The notes below the pieces were generated by a model. It was given only the letters and a program-made list of their open reading frames with translations. It did no database searches and was not told where the DNA came from. From Allomuricauda sp. (lineage in GTDB: Bacteria; Bacteroidota; Bacteroidia; Flavobacteriales; Flavobacteriaceae): a stretch of 63,045 bases of DNA. The stretch lies in NCBI RefSeq assembly GCF_002699205.1, contig NZ_PABT01000018.1, positions 1-63,045 on the forward strand, given 5' to 3'. This document shows positions 9,555 to 19,700 of this stretch, one piece after another (positions within the stretch are counted from its first letter, which is position 1; every line of letters begins with the position of its first letter). The translations under genes and the position numbers were made by a program.

Positions 9555-12500
9555 ATGGATTACAAAGATTTGAAGATTGGTGCCGAACAGGCTTCGGATA
9601 TTGCCTTGGGGAAATATGGAATATCGGGCAAGGCCACTGTACTCCCCGGTGAGGTCGATTTTAATTTTAAGATAGCCGCTTCCACCTCCGGCAACTTTAT
9701 TTTAAAGGTTTCCCGACCAGATGCGGACATGGATTATCTCGATTTTCAACAAAAATTGCTCAAACACCTGGAAAGCAAGGATGTGAAAATGCAGTTCCCC
9801 CAAGTCGTAGATGACCTAGAAGGAAACACAATCTCCACGGTTTTGGACAAAACTGGCACCCAACGCGTGTTGAGGATGCTCACGTGGATCGATGGAAGGG
9901 TTTGCAGCATGGTAAATCCAAAGACCGGTGCGCTCCGTCATAGCTTAGGGGTACAGTGTGGAAGACTAACCCAAGCTTTAATTGATTTTGACCATCCCGG
10001 TGCGCATCGAAGTTTTGAATGGGATATTGCACAATCCCTATGGACCAAGCAGCATCTGGATTTGTTTCAGCCTGACGAGAAAGAGATTCTTATTTTCTTT
10101 CAACAACGGTTTGAGGCGGTACAGGAAACATATAGTCTGCTCAGAAAAAGTGTAGTGCACAATGACGCAAACGATAATAACGTCATTGTTTCCGACGATT
10201 TGAAACATCCACGGGTAAAAGCGGTCATTGATTTCGGAGACGCTGTTTATACGCAAATTCTAAACGATTTGGCGGTGGCCTGTACCTACGCCATAATGAA
10301 CCATGATAACCCGTTGGAAGCTGCCCTGCCTGTTGTCCAGGGTTACCACAAAGCCTTTCCGGTTTTTGAGGAAGAGATTGCCCATCTCTATGACGCCATC
10401 GCAATGCGTTTGGTGGTTTCTGTAACCAAATCGGCCATTAATAAAATCAGGGAACCTGATAATTCCTATTTGCTCATAAGTGAAAAGCCCGCCTGGGAGG
10501 TATTGAAAAAATGGTATTTGATTTCGCCAGATTTTGCGCATTATAGCTTTAGAAAAGCCTGTGGGTTTCAACCACACCCAAATGAAGCGGCGTTCAACCA
10601 TTGGGCCAAATCAAATTCCTTTGAATTATCACGGTTGTTTCCGACTGTCGACAGGCAAAAAGTGCTCCCCCTGGATCTTAGTGTGTCCAGCAGATGGTTG
10701 GGACACCTACAAGATTTTGAAAATCTGCCTTTTTTCGGTTTTAGGATCAAACAATTATTAGGGGAACATCCAACTTGTATTCCTGCTGGTGGCTATTTGG
10801 AACCGAGGGCTTTTTACACCACGCCTGATTATGACAGGATCGGAGATCATGGAAAAGAAAGTCGCACCATACATCTTGGGGTGGATTTTTGGTTGCGGGA
10901 AGGGACGGCAGTTCACAGTTTATTGGATGGAGAGGTGGTCCTCTCCGAGAATGATACGGGTTATAAAGGATATGGTGGTCTTGTTGTTTTAAAACACCAT
11001 ACCAAAGATTTTGAGTTTTATACACTTTATGGTCATTTGTCGGTCCAATCGGTAATTGGTTTAAAATTGGGGCAAAAACTTAAGAGAGGAGATCGTATCG
11101 GTTGTTTAGGTAACATAAACGAAAATGGCAACTGGTCGCCACATTTGCATTTTCAGGTCATGCTTTCCCTTTTAGGCAATCAAGGTCATTTCCCAGGTGT
11201 TGCATACCACCGTGAATCGGATATCTGGAAAAGTATCTGTCCAGACCCGAACAAATTGTTCAAATTGGAAGGCTTGCTTTCTGCGGAAACAATTTCCAAT
11301 GAAGAACTGGTTCGAAAACGAAAAAGACATTTGGGAAAAAGTTTAAGCCTCAGTTACAAGGTACCCATAAGAATGGTCCGCGGAGACGGTCAGTACCTTA
11401 TGGACCAATTTGGGGGCAAATATTTGGACACTGTAAACAATGTTGCCCATGTGGGGCACGAGCACCCGGATGTGGTCAAGACCGGCCAAGAACAAATGGC
11501 GCTCCTTAATACCAATTCCAGGTACCTGCATGAAAATATTTTGGAACTGGCGAAGGAGTTATTGGAAACCTTGCCCAAAGAACTGAGCGTGCTCCATTTT
11601 GTCAACTCAGGGACCGAGGCCAACGAATTGGCCATACGAATGGTGAAAGCGGCCACCGGACAGAAGGATATTATAGCCTCGGAAGCAGGGTATCATGGAA
11701 ATTCCAATATGTGCATTGATATAAGCTCCTATAAATTTGATGGAAAGGGCGGCCATAAGGCACCGGAACATACACATATTTTTCCGTTGCCCGATGCTTT
11801 CAGAGGAAAATATAGAGGTAACGATACCGGGGGAAGATATGCGAAAGAAGTGAAAAAACTGATTGATGGTGTCCATAAAAAAGGAAGAGGTGTTGGGGCA
11901 CTTATCGTTGAACCCATTATTAGTTGTGGAGGGCAAATAGAATTACCCCAAGGATTCTTATCCAAAGCTTATGGATACATTAGAAATGCTGGTGGTCTTT
12001 GTGTCTCTGATGAGGTGCAGGTCGGATGTGGAAGGCCGGGAAGCACTTTTTGGGGCTTTCAGCTCTACGATGTGGTCCCGGATATTGTTACTATCGGAAA
12101 ACCATTGGGCAACGGGCATCCATTGGCTGCTGTTGCGTGTACACCCGCTGTTGCCGAAAAGTTTGCCAATGGCATGGAGTACTTCAATACCTTTGGGGGC
12201 AATCCAGTTTCCTGCGCCATTGGTACCGCGGTCTTAAAAACTGTAAAGCGTGAAAAATTACAGGAAAATGCCTTGACGGTCGGTAACTTTTTAAAAATGG
12301 AATTGCAGAAGCTGGCAGAGAAGTTCCCCATTATCGGCGATGTTCGTGGACAAGGACTTTTTTTAGGTTTTGAATTGGTAGATGCTGATTTGAACCCATT
12401 GGCGTCCCAAACGGATTACTTGATCGATCGGATGAAGGACCATGGGATTTTGATGAGCAGTGACGGTCCCGACCGCAATGTCTTGAAGATAAAACCGCCC

Positions 12501-12584
12501 ATGGTATTCACGCAAGCCAATGCTGAGGAATTGGTTTTTTATCTAGAAAAAATCCTAAGTGAGGATTTTATGCAATTACGGTAA
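9555..12584 (+). CDS. fusion: APH-family kinase + M23 peptidase-like domain + class III PLP enzyme
   Basis: Three domains in 1009 residues. (1) About 1-340: aminoglycoside-phosphotransferase fold with catalytic loop VHNDANDNN (His202, Asp204) and metal-binding IDFGDA (Asp226). (2) About 410-570: LytM/M23 fold with H440xxxD444, YGHLS (His494) and HLH (530-532), so the zinc site is complete. (3) About 590-1009: class III aminotransferase fold with NSGTEANELA, VSDEVQVGCGR (Asp819) and Lys849 in TIGKPLGNG as PLP lysine. The closest known themes are hydroxylysine kinase (APH fold) and the ammonio-phospholyases for phosphoethanolamine and 5-phosphohydroxylysine (class III fold). The fusion therefore suggests phosphorylation of an amino-alcohol followed by phosphate elimination. 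No signal peptide is seen, so the M23 domain is probably cytoplasmic and possibly non-peptidolytic. Confidence 0.9.
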   Translation: MDYKDLKIGAEQASDIALGKYGISGKATVLPGEVDFNFKIAASTSGNFILKVSRPDADMDYLDFQQKLLKHLESKDVKMQFPQVVDDLEGNTISTVLDKTGTQRVLRMLTWIDGRVCSMVNPKTGALRHSLGVQCGRLTQALIDFDHPGAHRSFEWDIAQSLWTKQHLDLFQPDEKEILIFFQQRFEAVQETYSLLRKSVVHNDANDNNVIVSDDLKHPRVKAVIDFGDAVYTQILNDLAVACTYAIMNHDNPLEAALPVVQGYHKAFPVFEEEIAHLYDAIAMRLVVSVTKSAINKIREPDNSYLLISEKPAWEVLKKWYLISPDFAHYSFRKACGFQPHPNEAAFNHWAKSNSFELSRLFPTVDRQKVLPLDLSVSSRWLGHLQDFENLPFFGFRIKQLLGEHPTCIPAGGYLEPRAFYTTPDYDRIGDHGKESRTIHLGVDFWLREGTAVHSLLDGEVVLSENDTGYKGYGGLVVLKHHTKDFEFYTLYGHLSVQSVIGLKLGQKLKRGDRIGCLGNINENGNWSPHLHFQVMLSLLGNQGHFPGVAYHRESDIWKSICPDPNKLFKLEGLLSAETISNEELVRKRKRHLGKSLSLSYKVPIRMVRGDGQYLMDQFGGKYLDTVNNVAHVGHEHPDVVKTGQEQMALLNTNSRYLHENILELAKELLETLPKELSVLHFVNSGTEANELAIRMVKAATGQKDIIASEAGYHGNSNMCIDISSYKFDGKGGHKAPEHTHIFPLPDAFRGKYRGNDTGGRYAKEVKKLIDGVHKKGRGVGALIVEPIISCGGQIELPQGFLSKAYGYIRNAGGLCVSDEVQVGCGRPGSTFWGFQLYDVVPDIVTIGKPLGNGHPLAAVACTPAVAEKFANGMEYFNTFGGNPVSCAIGTAVLKTVKREKLQENALTVGNFLKMELQKLAEKFPIIGDVRGQGLFLGFELVDADLNPLASQTDYLIDRMKDHGILMSSDGPDRNVLKIKPPMVFTQANAEELVFYLEKILSEDFMQLR

Positions 12585-12595
12585 CATACCCCTAG

Positions 12596-12799
12596 ATAGC
12601 TCCAAACCTGTTCCCCATCATATCCACATATTGGGCAAGACACAGTTTTGCCACCACAGTTATTCGAAAAGGAGGTTCGATGGAGTTTGTTCAAGAAAGC
12701 CTTGGGCATTCCAGTATGAACACAACAAAAGCTTATTTTGCGGGTTTTGACGATAACACAAAAAAGGATTTTGCTGACCAAATAATGAACTTCGGATAA
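12596..12799 (+). pseudogene. tyrosine recombinase (integrase), C-terminal remnant
   Basis: After a TAG at 12593 one frame reads 67 codons to a TAA at 12799: STYWARHSFATTVIRKG, then SMEFVQESLGHSSMNTTKAY and FAGFDDNTKKDFAD. This is the end of a Bacteroidota phage/ICE-type tyrosine recombinase, with the conserved RHSF (catalytic Arg/His region), LGHSS (His) and nucleophile Tyr in KAYFAGF. Some 330 N-terminal residues are gone, and the remnant begins 11 bases after the stop of the preceding fusion gene. It marks an old recombination junction together with the two genes that follow. Confidence 0.8.
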
Positions 12800-12804
12800 A
12801 ATTC

Positions 12805-13644
12805 ATGAAAGACAACCCAATGACCCTAGAAGAATCCATTATCGACATGGAATCTTTCAAGGAAAAAGCACCTTACAAATTAGAAGCCATATTTAAAAAA
12901 TGGAAAGACCAAAAGATAAAATATTGCAAAAATGTAGCGGATAATCATCTTCCCAAGCATATCAAATATATGTCGTCCATTGGGCAAAAAACCATGAAAA
13001 TCTATACAGATTACCTACTTCCTTTTACTCCTGTAGATTACTCCTTAAGGGCTGATGAAATAAATCGAGGTATTTCCAAAACCAAAAGAGAAATGGAGAG
13101 TTGGCAAAAGCAAAAACTTATTATGGGAGAAGTACTAGATGAACATTACAATTTTCTTTTGGAAAATTTTTATCAGGTTTTTAAAGATGCTGGAATTGAC
13201 CTCTCAAAAACACCTATGCACCAAAACCTACAATGTTTGAAACCAAATAAAACAAAAAGTATTGAGGTTTCAATAAAAAAGGAAAATACAGATAGCCTAC
13301 TGAATGAAATTGAAAAAACTTTTGATTTCATGAAAAGAGTAGACCCAAGGAAACACAGGGACATTTTAAACGATGATGAATATGAAAAGTTGAAAAATTG
13401 GCTTTATGATTACTTTTCAAAGGACTTTGTGGTTCCAGAGATAACTGAACCGATAAAAACAGTGTATACTTCAAAAGGGAATATTATTTGGGCATTTAAA
13501 TCACTTTTTTCAAGACTTCATCCAAGCCATACAATGCCAGAAAGCCTGTTTGAACTCTATAGAAAAGCATTCTACCAGTTTAGAGAGGATAGATTTGACA
13601 ATTTTAGAAAACAGCGAAAACCCCAATACTTCGATTCTTTATAA
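12805..13644 (+). CDS. unknown protein of the mobile-element scar (RteC-like end?)
   Basis: A 279-residue, lysine-rich, soluble protein starting 5 bases after the integrase remnant. No signal peptide or membrane segment. The C-terminal part (SKGNIIWAFKSLF, FELYRKAFYQFREDRFDNFR, KPQYFDSL) reminds me of the end of RteC-type proteins that control excision of Bacteroides conjugative transposons, but the match is by eye and weak. Lower GC and more lysine codons than the flanking genes fit acquired DNA. It faces the HTH gene at 13660-13995. Confidence 0.6.
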   Translation: MKDNPMTLEESIIDMESFKEKAPYKLEAIFKKWKDQKIKYCKNVADNHLPKHIKYMSSIGQKTMKIYTDYLLPFTPVDYSLRADEINRGISKTKREMESWQKQKLIMGEVLDEHYNFLLENFYQVFKDAGIDLSKTPMHQNLQCLKPNKTKSIEVSIKKENTDSLLNEIEKTFDFMKRVDPRKHRDILNDDEYEKLKNWLYDYFSKDFVVPEITEPIKTVYTSKGNIIWAFKSLFSRLHPSHTMPESLFELYRKAFYQFREDRFDNFRKQRKPQYFDSL

Positions 13645-13659
13645 TTCGTAATTGGTTAA

Positions 13660-13995
13660 TTATTTGAGGAAATGACTGGCAGCATCTAAATACTCTTCCA
13701 TGGTATTAACTCTTCCATCCATGAGCCACTGATCAATTTCTGATTTCAGAAAAAGAAGCCGTTTTCCCCTTTTATGATATGGAACTTTATTCTCCGATAC
13801 CATTTTGTACCATGTAGATTTCTTTCTTTGTTCGGGGTCATACTCTACAAGCTGGTCAAGGGTCATCCATTCAGAAGCCTGTTTATTGGAATTGCCTTCT
13901 TTCAAGTCATAAAGCAGTCCTTTGATTTCCTTTACTTCCTTCATCAATTGTGATACTACTGACGGTAATTGGTCAAAAGTGGGTTTTCTTTCCAT
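13660..13995 (-). CDS. excisionase-like helix-turn-helix protein
   Basis: About 111 residues from the preferred start at 13995 (MERKPTFDQL); the frame extends to 14022. It has the arrangement of the HTH proteins common on Bacteroidota integrative elements: an N-terminal coiled stretch (LPSVVSQLMKEVKEIKGLL), then a MerR/excisionase-type winged helix with MTLDQLVEY, TWYKMVSENKVPYHKRGKRL and LFLKSEIDQWLMDGR. Probably controls or accompanies recombination. Convergent with the unknown gene at 12805. Confidence 0.8.
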   Translation of the reverse strand: MERKPTFDQLPSVVSQLMKEVKEIKGLLYDLKEGNSNKQASEWMTLDQLVEYDPEQRKKSTWYKMVSENKVPYHKRGKRLLFLKSEIDQWLMDGRVNTMEEYLDAASHFLK

Positions 13996-14333
13996 CTTGG
14001 TGCATTGCTTAAACGAACGCAATTACCAAAACTCATTTACGCTTCTTTTACGGCTTTTTTACGATTTTACGTAATGCTTTTCTTCAATATTAGAAATCAC
14101 TTACAAATTAAAAGTAGTCCATTACATCGATATTATTCCTATTTTGGGTGTATGTAGATACCCCAAAGTTTAGGGCAGTAAGCTTAATTATTAAATTTAC
14201 TGTGATCCTCCCGTTAAACCGGACAGTTTTAAATTGAAGAAAAGCGGGCAAATAAGGTTAAACCTTAAGCAAACAACCTTATTACGGAGAATACATAGTC
14301 AAGAAAGGCGTCCATCTATCCGCAACCATTATC
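13996..14333. other. gene-less stretch with IS-like sequence and a hairpin
   Basis: About 310-340 bases without a credible gene. The part at 14205-14245 (CCGTTAAACCGGACAG then TTTTAAATTGAAG) looks like the terminal sequence of IS3-family elements, weakly echoing 44650-44680 near an IS3 remnant; this is a visual impression only. The octamer GTTAAACC occurs twice (about 14213 and 14257). The remainder shows nothing I recognise. Confidence 0.3.
14251..14283 (-). terminator. hairpin downstream of the GDPD gene
   Basis: Perfect 9-bp inverted repeat AATAAGGTT / AACCTTATT with a 15-nt loop, about 50 nt after the GDPD stop on the minus strand. The T-run is poor (TTATTTG), so terminator function is plausible rather than certain. 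AAGGTTAAACCTT inside it is itself a near-palindrome. Confidence 0.4.
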
Positions 14334-15197
14334 TCAGCCCGATTCGCCTTTCAAATACTCGATAAGTTCCTCAGGAAGATTGGTTTGGACTACATTGATA
14401 TACTTTTTTTGGAAAAGTTTTGAAAAACCTGAATTCTTCCCCTCCATTTCCATGGCGTCATATTTACCCAGTGCATTGATCCATACCCTAACATTGGAAT
14501 CCATTATTTTTCTCATCAACCGTTCCTTATAGAAACTTTCGTCAACATGGATGATCCTGATATAATCCCATTTCAAAATTTGGTTTATATCCTTCTTTTT
14601 ATATGCCCTAGGCATAATGATCAGTTCTGGAGACATCGAATGTAGGACCGGGGACAATCTGTAATCATAAAGATAAAAAATAACCTGTCCCTGCATTCCA
14701 TATTTCTTGATCAATCCCACCGTTTTTTCCAAGGCCTCCATACTGTCCACCTTAAAGTCGATATCGATCAAAATTTTGTCCTTTGCCATGGCCAGTACTT
14801 CATCAAGAGTAGGGATAACCTGTTGCGTGGGAAGGCCGAGGTGCAGCAATTTAAGGCTCTTTGCCTCATTGAGCGTCATCTCCGAAATTTTGCCCTTTCC
14901 ATTGGTTGTTCTATCCACTGTCCTATCATGGAGGATTACAGGGACATTATCCTTGGTCATCCTCACATCCAACTCCACAATATCCACACCCAGACGTATA
15001 CTTTCCTCAAGGGCGGCCATGGAATTTTCAGGAAAATTTTGATGGGCGGCCCTATGGGCCGCCACCAAAACTTTATCCGGTCGATGGTAAAAATCTCCCA
15101 GTATACTCTCTGCTCCAGCTGTTTGACCGACAGCATTGAGCACATAAAAAAAGCCAACTAATGCAAATACGGTATTTTTCAGTTTGTATCCCATCAT
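14334..15197 (-). CDS. glycerophosphodiester phosphodiesterase, exported
   Basis: Hydrolyses glycerophosphodiesters (deacylated phospholipids) to sn-glycerol-3-phosphate and an alcohol. 287 residues with an N-terminal signal peptide ending near NAVGQ. GDPD motifs are all present: AAHRAAHQNFPENSM (His48, Arg49, Glu57), VELDVRMTKDNVPVILHDRT (Glu75, Asp77, His90), DIDFK and the C-terminal VRVWIN. It starts 6 bases after the SusD stop and is the last gene of locus 2, so the SusCD pair probably imports its substrate or product. This is the first of three phosphoester hydrolases tied to SusCD loci here. Confidence 0.9.
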   Translation of the reverse strand: MMGYKLKNTVFALVGFFYVLNAVGQTAGAESILGDFYHRPDKVLVAAHRAAHQNFPENSMAALEESIRLGVDIVELDVRMTKDNVPVILHDRTVDRTTNGKGKISEMTLNEAKSLKLLHLGLPTQQVIPTLDEVLAMAKDKILIDIDFKVDSMEALEKTVGLIKKYGMQGQVIFYLYDYRLSPVLHSMSPELIIMPRAYKKKDINQILKWDYIRIIHVDESFYKERLMRKIMDSNVRVWINALGKYDAMEMEGKNSGFSKLFQKKYINVVQTNLPEELIEYLKGESG

Positions 15198-15203
15198 CTT
15201 TGA

Positions 15204-16742
15204 TCAATATCCTTTGTTTTGTGGAAAACCATTGGTGCTCAAATCAATTTGAGACTGTGGAATCGGCCTCAACATATGAAAATCCTTAATGTTCGGGGCA
15301 GCATTTTCATTGTACTTGGACACCCGTTCCTGCAATTTACCTGTACGGGCAAGATCCATCCATCGTTGCGATTCGCCGCCCAATTCCCGTGCCCTCTCAT
15401 CAAGAATAAAATCAATATCAACCTCATTGGCATTTACTTGAACCAAGGCAGTTCCCGTTTCTGCAGCACGATTTCTGACCACATTGATATAATCTGCAGC
15501 CTCTTGCAGCTTATCTTGTCTCATCAATGCTTCTGCGACAATCAAATAGGTTTCGGATAAACGATAAACGAAGAAGTCCCTAAACCCTCGGGTGTCCTGA
15601 AAGCTTGCCCTTGTTGGATCATCGTGCTTCTTTATACCCCAATGCATTTGGTCCGTGTTGGGGGCAATAAAAGAAAACACTCCGGGGGTAGTCTCCCAAA
15701 CCACCGTATCCCCAACTTGGGCACCTTCTGGAAGGGTTTCTTCATTGTTATAGGTCCATGTGTACCTAAAAGTAACGTCAAATCGGGTATCGTTGTCCTC
15801 AAACAATTCCCTGTAGAACTGCGTTGGCCTAAACCTTGTCCATGGCCTCCCTCCTTGGGTCAAATCCCTGGTAAGCCCTGGAAACTGGTCATAAGCCGGT
15901 GTAAAGAACAAATGTCCTTGGTTACCACTTCCGTTGTTCAACGGATCATTGATATACTGGACAGCAAAGACAATCTCTTCATTTTTCTGATTGTCATATT
16001 CAAAAATATCCCCATAGGAATCCAATAAGGAATATGGTCCTTCCGCAATCAATTGCTTACCGGCTTGCTCTGCACCGGAATAATCTTCTAGCAAGAGCAA
16101 AATCTCCGCCAATTGGTGCAATGCCGCGCCCTTGGTCGCTCTTCCATAATCCGAGTTTCCCCAATCAAGGTTTTCCACTGCATACTCGGTATCCTCACGC
16201 ATAAATTCCCATACCAGCGTTTTGTCCGTCCTTACATCATCGGTGATCACCCCTTTGGTCTCGGAATCCCTTAATACCACATCGCCGTACTGTATCGTAA
16301 GCCAGTAGTAAAAATGTGCCCTCAAAAACCTTGCCTCGGCTTTTAGTCCAGTTTTATCCGAATCGGGCATTTCCACAAGATCTATCCTCTCCAAAATGGT
16401 ATTGGCACTGTTTATACCACGATAACAAATTTCCCAGATATCCTCCACATAACCCAAAGAAGAATTAAAATCAGTACCGTAACGATCCATGGCCTTGTAA
16501 CCACCATCCTTTCCATGTCTAAAGATATCGGTGCCCATGGTTGTCATGGTGAAACCAACTTGACTTCCGTACAGACTACGCAGATAGGAGTATATGCCGT
16601 TAACGCCGTCCCTAATGCCGCTTGAGGTGGAATAAATGGCATCGGGGGTCGGTTCGGAAACCGGGGTTTCCTCTAGAGAACAAGAGAAAAACAATATTCC
16701 CCAGATCAGGGTAAAAATCGATTTGAATATTTTAGTTTTCAT
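15204..16742 (-). CDS. SusD/RagB-family lipoprotein (locus 2)
   Basis: 512 residues. Signal peptide with lipobox ILFFSC (Cys21). SusD features: FLRAHFYYWLTIQYGDV in the N-terminal half; FVYRLSETYLIVAEALMRQ, YINVVRNRA, ERARELGGESQRWMDLARTG and a C-terminal LRPIPQSQIDLS, FPQNKGY ending. It is the ligand-binding partner of the SusC at 16757-20002 and is followed by the GDPD gene, which points to a phosphodiester-type ligand rather than a plain polysaccharide. Confidence 0.95.
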   Translation of the reverse strand: MKTKIFKSIFTLIWGILFFSCSLEETPVSEPTPDAIYSTSSGIRDGVNGIYSYLRSLYGSQVGFTMTTMGTDIFRHGKDGGYKAMDRYGTDFNSSLGYVEDIWEICYRGINSANTILERIDLVEMPDSDKTGLKAEARFLRAHFYYWLTIQYGDVVLRDSETKGVITDDVRTDKTLVWEFMREDTEYAVENLDWGNSDYGRATKGAALHQLAEILLLLEDYSGAEQAGKQLIAEGPYSLLDSYGDIFEYDNQKNEEIVFAVQYINDPLNNGSGNQGHLFFTPAYDQFPGLTRDLTQGGRPWTRFRPTQFYRELFEDNDTRFDVTFRYTWTYNNEETLPEGAQVGDTVVWETTPGVFSFIAPNTDQMHWGIKKHDDPTRASFQDTRGFRDFFVYRLSETYLIVAEALMRQDKLQEAADYINVVRNRAAETGTALVQVNANEVDIDFILDERARELGGESQRWMDLARTGKLQERVSKYNENAAPNIKDFHMLRPIPQSQIDLSTNGFPQNKGY

Positions 16743-16756
16743 AAGTTGTTTTTTTG

Positions 16757-19700
16757 TTAAAATGTTAGGTTCAGCCCTATCGCATACAATTTGGTGGAAG
16801 GATAAAGGGCCCTTTCCCCATTAGACTCAAATTCTGGGTCCATCCCTTTGTATTTGGTAAACGTGAACGGGTTTTCAGCGGTTAAGTTGAAAGTGACATC
16901 CTTCATTTTCAACGTGCCCAATATTGATTCCGGCAATGAATAGGAAAGTGCCACATTTCTGACCCTTACATAGCTCACATCCTTATAGGCCAATGTCGAC
17001 CCCAGAAATACTGATTCCTGACTTACATTGGGTCGTGGATTGTCATTGGTCGGGTTCTCCGGCGTCCAATAATCCACATCAATGTTGTTGTACCTACCCG
17101 CCAAACGGTTGTTGTTATCATACCATTCGGAATAAATCATGTTGTTTTGCCTCGTATTCAGCACAACGGACAAACCAATGCCTTTATAGCGGATTCTGGT
17201 GGTCAGTCCAGCGATCCAGTCAGGGGCCGAATTACCCAAAATGGTACGGTCATCTGCGTTAATCACCCCATCATTGTTGATATCCTCCACCTTGATTTGA
17301 CCAGGTTCAAAACCGTAACTTTCCGCCAGATCGGCCTCATCTGTCTGCCAAATGCCAATCTTCCTATAATCATAAAAGACATCGATGGGCTCACCGATAA
17401 ACCATAAATTGCCCAGGTCATCCAAGCCATCTCCAAAAAGTTCAGTGATTTTGTTCCTGTTTCTTGAAAAAGTAATATCCGCTTGCCAGTGAAAGTCTTC
17501 GGATGGAATGATGTCCCTAAAGGAAACCAATACTTCCAACCCTTTGTTCTCGGTGGAGCCGATATTTTCCAATACAGTACTAAAGCCCGAACTTGAAGGC
17601 AAACTTCTGGGCAACAATAAATCTTTGGTTTTTGACACATAATAATTGATCGATCCCGACACCCTTTGCTTCCATAGTTCAAAATCCAATCCGACATTGA
17701 ACTGTTCGGTGGTCTCCCACTTTAAATTGGGATTGGAAATGGATTGCGGGACAAAACCCGGAGCACCGTTATCGCCAAATGCATAGGAGCTTGTACTCAA
17801 CGTACTGAAAGTTTGATAGGGATCAATACCCGTATTTCCAGTTTCACCATAGCTCAGCCTAAGTTTCAGTTCGGATATTGCAGATGACGGCACCTTGAAA
17901 AAGGGTTCTTCGGTTATTTTCCAAGCTACTGCCGCAGATGGGAAAAAGCCCCATTTTTTACCTTCCGCAAAACGGGACGAGCCATCGGCCCTTGCCGTCG
18001 CAGTGAACAAATACCTGCCCAACAATTGGTAGTTCAACCTTCCCGTATAGGACAGCAAACGCCATTTTTGATAATTACTGCCCACTCCCAAAACTTCTCC
18101 AGCTGAGCCTAGGTTATTATAGGATTGGGAATCGAACGGCAGTTTGCCCACATTGGTAAAGTCGCTTCGGGTAATCTGGTTCTGGTAGCTTTGCACCAAA
18201 GTGGCACCTAGCTCATGGCTGTCCCCTATTTTGCCATTATAGTTCATGATGTTTTCGATGGTCAGGGAAATACGTTCATTGTTGCTCACACCTGCAGTTG
18301 AGGACCCGCCTTGATTGTTCGTGGTCATGCTGCCATAGAAATACCCACGTTTTGATGTTTCCGCATCCGGTCCGATGTTCAATCGGTAACTTAAATTGTC
18401 ATTGAGCCTATATTGGGCAAAAATGCTGGCAAAAACCCGTGTTTTAAACCGGTCATCCACGGAATTGGCCAAATCCGATAATGGGTTTACCCTTTGGCTC
18501 TCATCATTTGTTGGTCGGAACAATACATTGCCCCCATCATCATAAGGGGTACCCAATGGACTTAGGCGAAGTACATTGTCGTATAAATCGTTCTGGACCA
18601 CATTTTGTTGGCTTCGACTCATAAAACTGGAGACTCCTAGATTTATTTTTTCGTTCAGTTTATGGTCTAAGTTGATTCTAAGGTTACCACGCTGGAACTT
18701 GGCCTTGTCCACTATTCCGGTCTCTTCAAAAAAATTGAACGAAAGTGCAAATTGGGTCCTCTCCCCTCCTCCGTTCACACTCAATTGGTGGCTTTGTCTC
18801 TGACCGGTTCCATAGGTAAAATCCTGCCAATCTGTAAACCTTCCTTGTTGTAGGGACTCCAATCCTATATTATCGAACAACTGGGAATCTGGTGGGACAG
18901 TGCCATCCTCGGAAATAGTCCGATAGGCTTCCCTTCGCAACTGGGCAAATTCCTCACCGTCCATCACATCCAATTTCTGGATTATGGAGGAAAGACCATA
19001 GTAACCGTTATAAGTTATGCGGGTTTCCCCTGTGACACCACGCTTTGTGGTGATAAGGATGACGCCATTGGATGCCCTCGACCCATAAATAGCGGTGGCG
19101 GAAGCATCCTTTAGTATCTCGATGGAGGCAATATCATTAGGATTGATCTCATTGAGTCCACCAGCAATCGGAATACCATCCAAAACGATTAGGGGACTAT
19201 TGTTCGCCCCGATGGAACGCTCCCCCCTTAACCGGATGGCAACATCCCCACCCGGCTCATTTCCGCCATTATAGACATCGAGTCCCGCAACCTTCCCCTT
19301 TAAGGCCTGAATGGGGTTCGTAACGGGTATTTCGGCCAGGTCCTTTTGGTCCACTGAGGCTACCGCCCCTGTGATATCGCTCTTTTTTTGCTTCCCATAC
19401 CCCACTACCACGACCTCTTCCAAAGCGTTGGAGTCCTGGTCCATGGTTACCGTGATAGTTGTACCGGCATCCACGCTCACATTTTGGGTCTTGAATCCAA
19501 GATATGAGATTTGCAATATAACTTTGGTACCTGATACATCGAGGGTGAAAAAACCATCGAAATCCGTTGTGGTTCCATTGGAAGTCCCCTTTTCCACAAT
19601 GGTTGCGCCCGGTAGTGGAGAGCCATTGGCATCCAATACGGAACCTTCAACCTTAAACAGTTGTTCTTCAATTGCCTTGCCTTTTTCTGCGATGAGCACC

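Noticed and set aside
12559..12750. 63-codon plus frame overlapping the integrase remnant
   Set aside because: The +1 frame has the recombinase motifs; this one is its shadow.
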